From Entrophospora sp. SA101 (lineage: Eukaryota > Glomeromycota > Glomeromycetes > Entrophosporales > Entrophosporaceae): 25,107 bases of DNA. Under the pieces are notes generated by a model that saw only the letters and a program-made list of their open reading frames with translations, searched no databases and was not told the DNA's origin. Positions 18,595 to 25,107 of the stretch are shown here, piece by piece. Made by a program: the position numbers and the translations under genes. The DNA lies in assembly GCA_958430865.1 (NCBI GenBank), contig CAUDNR010004323.1:30798-55904 (forward strand), read 5' to 3'. Each line of letters starts with the position of its first letter. Positions within the stretch are counted from its first letter, which is position 1.

Positions 18595-18918
18595 AACGTT
18601 ACCATGCAACAGCTCCTCTGATCAGGTACCCAACCGATATGAATACCCTCTCAACATGGAAATCCGTTACACAGCCGACTTCGCACACCGTGAGGAATGG
18701 TCAGTCAGAAGCCTACCATGTCTTTACTTATACCTTCAGTCTGCAAGGCGAATAACTGGATCTTACAGCTCCAACGTCAACCCCAAGATCCCCCATACAT
18801 GGACTAGCGCCTGATTCCTGATCAAGGAGGCTTATGCTAATCCATATATAAGAAACCCTGTAACTGAAGATTGATACCAGTGATCAGCTAATATCGAATA
18901 ATCAGCTATCTACCAATA
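18595..18918. other. GC-richer conserved block, possible solo LTR, copy B
   Basis: Counterpart of 6,527-6,850. The few substitutions I noticed are clustered in its first 120 bases; in particular the TCTGATCAGA palindrome reads TCTGATCAGG here. It has the same late TATATAAG box and no open frame. Confidence 0.35.
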
Positions 18919-19494
18919 ATGCAAAAAATTTGAATTATATATTTACTGAAAATTTTTTTTTTTTTAATTATGGGATACTAACACACTCATTTAACAATAT
19001 TTCATTGGATAAATTCTATTTACTAAATAAATTTTTTTTTATTTTCTTTATTATCATACAAACAAATGTCAATTCCAAAAACATAGAGTATTGCAACTGT
19101 GCAAAAGTCAAAAGGTTTCGCCATAAGTCGAAACTGGTTTTGACTTTCGACATATAACTTTTAGTTTTAGCTTTGACTTTCATCTCTTTGGTGACCGGCA
19201 CTAATATAAACATAAAAAAATTTCAAAAATATACTTGACGACTGTTTTAACAATTATTCAATGTAGAAGTTGTATGGTGGCGGATTTGTGGGAAGTAACT
19301 GTTAAAAAACAAGATGCATGATTTATGAAGATTCCAAGTTTTGTATATAATATTTTCCTTTCTTTTTTATTTACGATCAACATCCATGAATCTATAACGC
19401 ACATAATAAATGATATTATATTCTCCTGCTATAGCAGTAATAAGGATCCCATTTCAAAATAATCATTTATAATATAATAATTATTTATAAGTAA
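18919..19494. other. AT-rich stretch with imperfect hairpin, copy B
   Basis: Counterpart of 6,851-7,425. The imperfect hairpin lies at 19,107-19,144. The last clear mismatches with copy A (A-run lengths, AACTAATTTC versus AACAAATGTC) are at about 18,950-19,072; to the right the copies match. Confidence 0.4.
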
Positions 19495-19596
19495 AGGAAA
19501 ATAGAAGAAAATAGTTGTCAAGTATGTCGAATTAATAAGTCAAGAAAACGGAGAGGGTTGTCAGAAGTTGCATCAAAAAAATATAATAATGAAAAG
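19495..19596 (+). other. Coding-like segment with CxxC and basic cluster, copy B
   Basis: Counterpart of 7,426-7,527, with the same reading ENSCQVCRINKSRKRRG and the same donor-like end. Family unknown. Confidence 0.25.
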
Positions 19597-19637
19597 GTAA
19601 AACCTAAATACAGGTTTTTTTGTTCTTTACCATATAT

Positions 19638-19946
19638 TTAATTGCGAAGTTTTGATCGTCCTTTACTTTTGACTTGAAGATTTAATGAATCAGATTTTTC
19701 TTTATTATCAAGAAGTTTATCAACACGCTTTTTGTATGCACCGATACCATCGCCAGCATCATCTAAATTAGACGGTGTAAACTTTTCTATATCAATATAA
19801 CCATCATCTTCAGATTATGCATGTTTTCTGAAACTGACATATTTGGAAATGGTATGCTTTAAGCTTTGCAAATGATTTCTTTGTTTCTTTAATCTGGTTT
19901 TTGAATGTTTTATGCAATACATTATAACTTCATTACAACGAAGTGG
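19638..19946 (-). pseudogene. Unrecognised protein C-terminus, one internal stop, copy B
   Basis: Counterpart of 7,569-7,877, including the internal TAA. It has the same basic helical part followed by EDDGYIDIEKFTPSNLDDAG and the terminal SKGRSKLRN. I saw no difference between the copies, so selection cannot be judged from this pair. Confidence 0.45.
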
Positions 19947-20022
19947 TTATAAGAAAATTTCATTTAAGATTCGTTGAAACTAGAGTAGATTCATTGAAAC
20001 AAGTATGCATGTTGATTGATAA

Positions 20023-20223
20023 TCAGAATAATTTATAATAATAGGATTTATTATGAATTTCTTCTAAAACCGGTTTACTTTTTTTAGATTTTTTAGCTTC
20101 TACCAAGACATCCCCAAATACATTGATCATCATAATAATAATAACAAAAAAATTATACTGTTTCGTAGCTAAAGTTCTAAAGATTTGCAGATAAAATTTT
20201 CCAGTCCAGAACCTTATCATCAA
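20023..20223 (-). other. Small open frame with one hydrophobic segment, copy B
   Basis: The protein reading is identical to 7,954-8,154: a hydrophobic FFVIIIMMINVFG segment followed by a Lys-rich stretch. Function unknown. Confidence 0.25.
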
Positions 20224-20517
20224 TTAAAAATAAAATAAATTTTAGAAAAACAAATTTAACATGATAATTGCTCTAAAGCCTGCATAATAATATGTTTGTA
20301 TGTGATGATTTAAAATTTTCTTGATAATTTTTATTACGTGATTTTTATTACTTTTTAGTTGGAATAAAATCACCATTGTTTGATAATAAAAATTCTTTGT
20401 TTTCCTTTATCTTAATAATATTATTATCGCTATGCGAAATTATTATAAAAACCGTGCGTTAATGTTGTTAACTTATATTAATTATTATTAACTTATATAT
20501 TATTATTATCCTCACAT

Positions 20518-21012
20518 TTAGATGTTTCGTAACATATTTTTCTCAAAAATTTTTTGCATTGTTATTGAGAAAGATTGAGATTCCTCCCAATCGGTACGAA
20601 TGTAGAAATCATCCTCGTTAATCTCCCGTGGAAAAATAAACATATTCTAATTACCAAAGTTGAAAGCAATGTTAAAAACTCAAAATCTTGGCTCTTGATG
20701 TTATTGTCAGCTATCCAACTATTGTAAAACTTGAGCATTTAATAAAATTGATGTATTGAGACAACGTTCTGGTCAAAATCATCCTAATCGTCATTCATGG
20801 ATCAAAATTGGCGATAATTTCTAAAAAGGATTATTACATTTATCAATTCATTTTATTTCTTGGCTGACTATAAAGTAAATGTATAAGTCCATCCTTCTAT
20901 GAAATGTCATTGCATATAATTCATCATCCATATATTCAAGAGATACTTTATGCGATTTAAATAATCTTTGTTTTTGTCTAATTGGCACCAAAATAATCTC
21001 GCCTTGTGAACA
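20518..21012 (-). pseudogene. Unrecognised minus-strand coding relic, copy B
   Basis: Counterpart of 8,449-8,943, with the same two coding-like pieces (EYMDDELYAMTF; FPREINEDDFYIRTDWEES) and the same frame breaks between them. Confidence 0.35.
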
Positions 21013-21555
21013 TTATAAACATTATAAAAACATCACCAATTCACCTATTCTCGGGAAACAGCTACAAATCCTTCAATAATTATTGTTAACTCAATTTTAT
21101 CTTTGTTTAAATAATTGATAATTATTTGTTCTAATCAACAATAATTAATAAAAAATGCTTGCCTTCAATAGTGGGCTTTGTTACGTGTTGTTTATTGGAC
21201 CCTTTTTTGATTTCTTGCTTCACAAAAATCAACTCTATATTATAAAATTGATGAAATAACTATATGAATGCTTTATGACAGTGACTTTGTTACTGGTGTT
21301 ACTTGTTATTTACTGTTTTAAAGTCTCTATTCAAATAAAAGTTACTATTTGAATTATTTGTAATTGTTTGGTTGAATTACAAACAGAAATTTTATAAGAA
21401 AAATTTTTGATGAAATAATCAATAAAATAGAGCCAAGAAAATTAAAATCAAAAATAAATCAATTCGTGATAAAAAATACCCCCAAATTGAAAAAATCTTA
21501 ATCATCATCTATTTGATAAAAGAGCGAACTGGATCCAGATTTTTCTTTTAACAAA
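21013..21555. other. AT-rich stretch upstream of the CRN-like relic, copy B
   Basis: Counterpart of 8,944-9,487. No supported gene. The six-T run at about 21,203-21,208 is one base shorter than in copy A. Confidence 0.4.
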
Positions 21556-23775
21556 ATGGCTCTTGAAGTTCATGAATTGCTTGAACAGAGAGGCGTTGCA
21601 GCCTTCTATCAAATCTAAGAGAAAACATTAGAAGCAAACCCAACAGTGGGTTGATAAAGAGAAAATGACAAAGATAATGAAAGCAAAGAGGATACGAATA
21701 TCAATAATAATATTATCAATAATAATAATAGTAAAAAGAATAATGAAAGTTAGATTTTTGTCGGAGTGCCCAAATACTCACAATGGTTTTGGGTCTGACA
21801 ATTTTAATTTTTCATATAAATTCCAAGTCATGTGCCAATGATTATAACTTGTTTATTATTGGTCCAAATTATACTTTTAAGAATGACAACCATTTAAAAA
21901 AAAAAAGAAAACGAGTACAATGAAACAAAGAACTTGAATAGATTGGAAGAGAGATTTGGAGAATTGAAAAGGGGAACAAAAGGAGAGTATATCAACGAAA
22001 AAGAAGATCTAGAAAAAAGGGTAGAAGGATTGGATGGAACAAATGAGCAAATTCTTAAATTGCAGAATAAATTGCTTTCATTAAATGAAAAAAAAGGTAA
22101 TAAACAAATTGTGTTAAAAAACTATACAAAAAATCATTTTCTCTTGTCCCATTTCATTTATTTATTATTTATCCATTTACAACTCTAATTAACTCTTACT
22201 TTCTTTGGTTTTTTTCATATATTCATCTATCCATGGATGACTTAACCATCAGAAAAAGATATACATATTTGTTTCATTTCCAATTTGGTTTAAGCTAATA
22301 TTTGTGAGTTTAGGTTTAATGCAAGTTTTTGCCATTAGATTACAATGTTTAGTTTATCCAATGACTTCAACTTTTTTTTGTTTTGATTTGGATCTAAAAG
22401 AACTAACTATCTTATTCCCAATTTCATTTTCAATTACCTGCCTTGTGATCGGTCAAACACCTTACCAAATTCAAACATTATCTGTTTCTCTAGTTTTCAC
22501 TGTCATTTGTCTACCTGTGAAGATGCTAGTATCATCATGAGAAACATCAAGGATAGAACCTCAGAAGATGAACTCCATTTTCAAGATGGTAGCATTCTTC
22601 ATGTCATTTCCGGAAACTGCAATACCATCACTTAAATATCATTAGTTATGATTGTTCTTCTAATAGTACACTCAAACGTGAGCAGGTTGATGCCTGTGTT
22701 GGCGATATTCCAATTGTCCTTATGGAAGAGAAGCAGCTGGATGCAGAGGTGGCAAAGGCTAAGCTTGATATATACAGAAAATTCCATTGGCCACCACATT
22801 ACAAGGATTTATCATTTGTGATTGCTATTGCATTTAGTGGAAATATTGTGATCTTCAATAAATTAACTTGTGGAAAAATATATGTTGATGAATTGCATTT
22901 GAATCTTTCATTTGTTGAAGACAGAGTCAGGTATTGTATCTGTTTCTTTACAAATAAAGATTTTGCATACTTTATGATTAAAAAATTCAATGATAGATGC
23001 ATCCAAGCTTGCTTTAAATATTAGTCATTACTGCAAATGCACATTTAAATAAGTTGGACCAGAACCATTATATCCATCTAACAAAATAATCAGATGTGAA
23101 ATTGAACCATCAAGTCATTGGGGTTCTCATATCACAATCAATTATTCTTCAGTATTAAAGGTTTTCTTTTCTATCAATGATCTGGAAATCCAAAGGTCAG
23201 TCAATCTTATATGATGTGCGTTTTGCATTCATGTGATGAAGACCTACTGGTTATTTTGTTAATTAATTGAAGAATACAAAACTTTTATGTGAACAATAAT
23301 ATCCCTTTTCTTGAGACAGCAATAAGAAACGAGATCAAGAAAAAGGTGTTCCATCTTGAGCTCACACCGGTTGGTCTTCCATGTTCACCTAGTGATCTTA
23401 ATACTCTTCAAGTTGCCATGTATTGCTTTGTTCATGCCCTTTTGAAGGTCCACCAAAATGGTTGGTCTGTCATTGATCTCAGATGTCCTAACACCATAGA
23501 ATTCAATGGTTGCTATTGTATTATTGATGCTAGTGAATATGCTATACAACATGAACACAAATTCACAGTAAGCTATTAAATAAATTTGATGAAAAATCAA
23601 TGGTGAGTTATCCAGCTAGTGATATCTACATGTTGAAAGAGATGATGAAGGATGTAGAAGAAATTTGGAGGTATAATTCAGTTTTGTGAAAGAATTGGAT
23701 AAATGCTACTAAAACAATAGTCTTGAGTTAGTGTTAAATCATGGATTTCTTACTGCACCACTGATGATGGAATAG
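21556..23775 (+). pseudogene. CRN-like REase-fold plus kinase-like domain protein, broken, copy B
   Basis: Counterpart of 9,488-11,707 at a constant offset of 12,068, with the same start, early TAA, coiled coil, Asp...MEEK nuclease motif, internal stop and kinase-like VIDLRCPN/IIDAS motifs. The four longer plus-strand readings (coiled coil, 22,304-22,540, nuclease part, kinase part) are residue-for-residue the same as in copy A. Both copies therefore share every lesion, which means the gene was broken before duplication or one locus is represented twice. Confidence 0.55.
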
Positions 23776-24029
23776 ATGTAATTTAACATAGAAAGAAATA
23801 ATAATAATATTGAGATTTTTATTTTTAATTTGGGTTTTATGATGTAATTTTTCATATCTCCCACTTGTGAACCAAAAAAATATATATCTGAATTCAAGGG
23901 TTGAAGTATTATTTATAATTTTGTTTTGGCAAATAAGATTGTAATTGTTCAAAAATAAAACACCTTTATTTTACTACAAAAACTACAATTTAATCATTTC
24001 AAATTTCTTTAATATTAAAAAAAAAACAC

Positions 24030-24150
24030 GACTTAGCCAATTACCTTAGACAAAAAAATTTTACACCCCAAGAAGTAAAAGGCAAACTAGAAGAGTTTAG
24101 AATTGCCAAACAAAGGACTTTGAGCTAAAAAGAAAGAGAACAAGACAAGA
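24030..24150 (+). other. Coding-like exon at the right end of the repeat, copy B
   Basis: Counterpart of 11,962-12,082, with the same internal TAA and the same GTAAGT donor. Beyond the repeat edge one frame continues (INENISN then DCIIEIVDWPGYYYQSQSQN and a stop at about 24,311). That may be the true continuation of this gene, in which case the NOC2 junction in copy A is the odd one. Confidence 0.35.
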
Positions 24151-24247
24151 GTAAGTATTGTTTTTTTTTAAAATGGTGGTTGTGTGCATTTTCATCATTC
24201 TAGTTTATTATTAAAAATAGATAGATTAATGAAAATATATCTAATGA

Positions 24248-25044
24248 TTGTATCATTGAAATTGTTGATTGGCCTGGATATTATTACCAAAGTCAGAGCC
24301 AGAATTAATACTAATACTAGATTTACTTAGGAGTTATTTAAACAATTATTAAACAATTATTAAAGGCGTGAAAAAAATTCTAATTTTGGAATAGAACATT
24401 TTTTGTCCGATATAAATATTTTGAAAATCTTGACAACTATTTATTAGTCTTGGAAATCTTATTTATTTTGTCAAACATGCTAACCTACAGTTTTTCAAAA
24501 AAGGAAATCTCCAACATATTCTTTAACACCGTTTGTGTATATTGTTAATGGATAATGCCTGCTTGTATACAATCGTTTAAACATTGTGATCATTAGATGG
24601 AATTTCTTCAATAATATGAACAGAATAAATAAAAAATAAATAATGAATGTATATTAATATTAATAATATCTTACACATTATAAATATATATCCCATTTCA
24701 TTATGTGTTTTAACCTGTAAATATAGCAATAACATAATAGATATTATTATTATGATCTTTTAGAAATGTCTAACAGTGTGAAGAAATATATGAAAGAGGG
24801 TTGATAAAACGTTAAAAAAAAAAAAAAACTAAATAATGTTAATAAGCTTACCACAAGTGTAAGGGAAAGGAAACGTGATTTATTAATCTCAACAGTTCAT
24901 ATAAAATATTGACAATGTAAAAGATCAGTAGTATTGTATAATAACAAAGTAAATTATAATAATAAAAATATAATAAAAACATTAACAAAGGTACCTAAAA
25001 TCATAACAATTTCAGAAAGATTTACTGTTTTCAACCTATAAACT
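24248..25044. other. AT-rich stretch, almost nothing recognisable
   Basis: Apart from the short continuation frame ending at about 24,311, I see no coding-like segment. A small tandem duplication (AAACAATTATT twice, about 24,338-24,361) and a run of 14 A at about 24,815 are the only structured spots. Confidence 0.5.
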
Positions 25045-25107
25045 TCACTTCTTGTTCATCTCTGCAACTGAACTTGATGGACTTGATGGGAAAGAACTTT
25101 CAGTATA
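25045..25107 (-). CDS. C-terminal end of an unidentified minus-strand gene (partial)
   Basis: The last 63 bases read on the minus strand as 20 residues, Ser/Pro-rich and ending VAEMNKK, followed by TGA (25,045-25,047). This patch is less AT-rich than the preceding 800 bases, and Ser/Pro-rich tails are common protein ends. No family can be assigned from 20 residues, and the rest of the gene lies beyond the window. Confidence 0.35.
   Translation of the reverse strand, partial: YTESSFPSSPSSSVAEMNKK

Larger units (their letters stand above)
15763..24247 (+). repeat. Large direct repeat, copy B
   Basis: Second copy of 3,586-12,179. Its left edge abuts the truncated kinase gene. Its right edge falls after ATCTAATGA at 24,247, followed by TTGTATCATTG instead of the NOC2 acidic exon. 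Compared with A it lacks the 191-base block and has many small differences in the lipase, hAT and minisatellite part. From about 19.09 kb rightwards it is almost the same as A. Confidence 0.93.

Noticed and set aside
3586..24247. The two large copies as the long terminal repeats of one giant retroelement
   Set aside because: There is no gag/pol between them (the interval holds NOC2 and other host genes), the copies contain gene relics, and the edges show no TG...CA ends or target duplication.

Overview
The window is AT-rich eukaryotic DNA. It has short GT-AG introns (64-113 bases in the genes resolved here), split conserved eukaryotic genes and many decayed transposon-related fragments. The gene content suggests a fungus, most likely an arbuscular mycorrhizal (Glomeromycotina, Rhizophagus-like) genome. 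It comprises a fungal-type topoisomerase I tail, NOC2, a tyrosine-kinase-like kinase tail, hAT/BED relics, a class-3 lipase relic and a CRN-type nuclease-kinase relic. The organism is an inference. No bacterial-type features (operons, Shine-Dalgarno sites, CRISPR) are present.

Layout. Bases 31-992 are the C-terminal exons of DNA topoisomerase I, with one apparent missing base. Bases 1.0-3.58 kb are gene-poor, with two small relics: a cysteine-rich zinc-finger-like fragment and a leucine-zipper tail. A repeat of about 8.5 kb then occurs twice in the same orientation: copy A 3,586-12,179 and copy B 15,763-24,247. Each copy holds, in order, a class-3 lipase relic (+), a BED/DUF659 hAT transposase relic (-), a degenerate minisatellite, a GC-richer block of about 320 bases, several unrecognised minus-strand coding-like segments, and a CRN-like restriction-endonuclease plus kinase-like pseudogene (+). 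Copy A runs straight into the nucleolar complex gene NOC2 (12,157-13,957), which is cut by a 10-N assembly gap. Between the gap and copy B lie a repeat carrying GTTTCGGG motifs, a possible Fanzor/TnpB relic, the last two exons of an unrecognised gene, and the end of a kinase gene (-) that stops at the left edge of copy B. After copy B the sequence is almost empty up to a minus-strand gene end at the right border.

The two repeat copies are not uniformly related. The left third (lipase, hAT, minisatellite) is clearly diverged, with many substitutions and indels. From about 7.02 kb (A) and 19.09 kb (B) rightwards I noticed only a single homopolymer-length difference over about 5.2 kb. Together with the gap, the truncated kinase and the repeat/NOC2 junction, this suggests either a very recent duplication or gene conversion, or a haplotype or assembly artefact. 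The sequence alone cannot separate these.

The genes do not form a pathway. TOP1 and NOC2 are housekeeping genes (DNA relaxation; 60S ribosome assembly). The repeat content is mobile or effector-like and mostly broken. Several breaks, including the one in TOP1, sit next to homopolymer runs, so some may be sequencing errors rather than real mutations.
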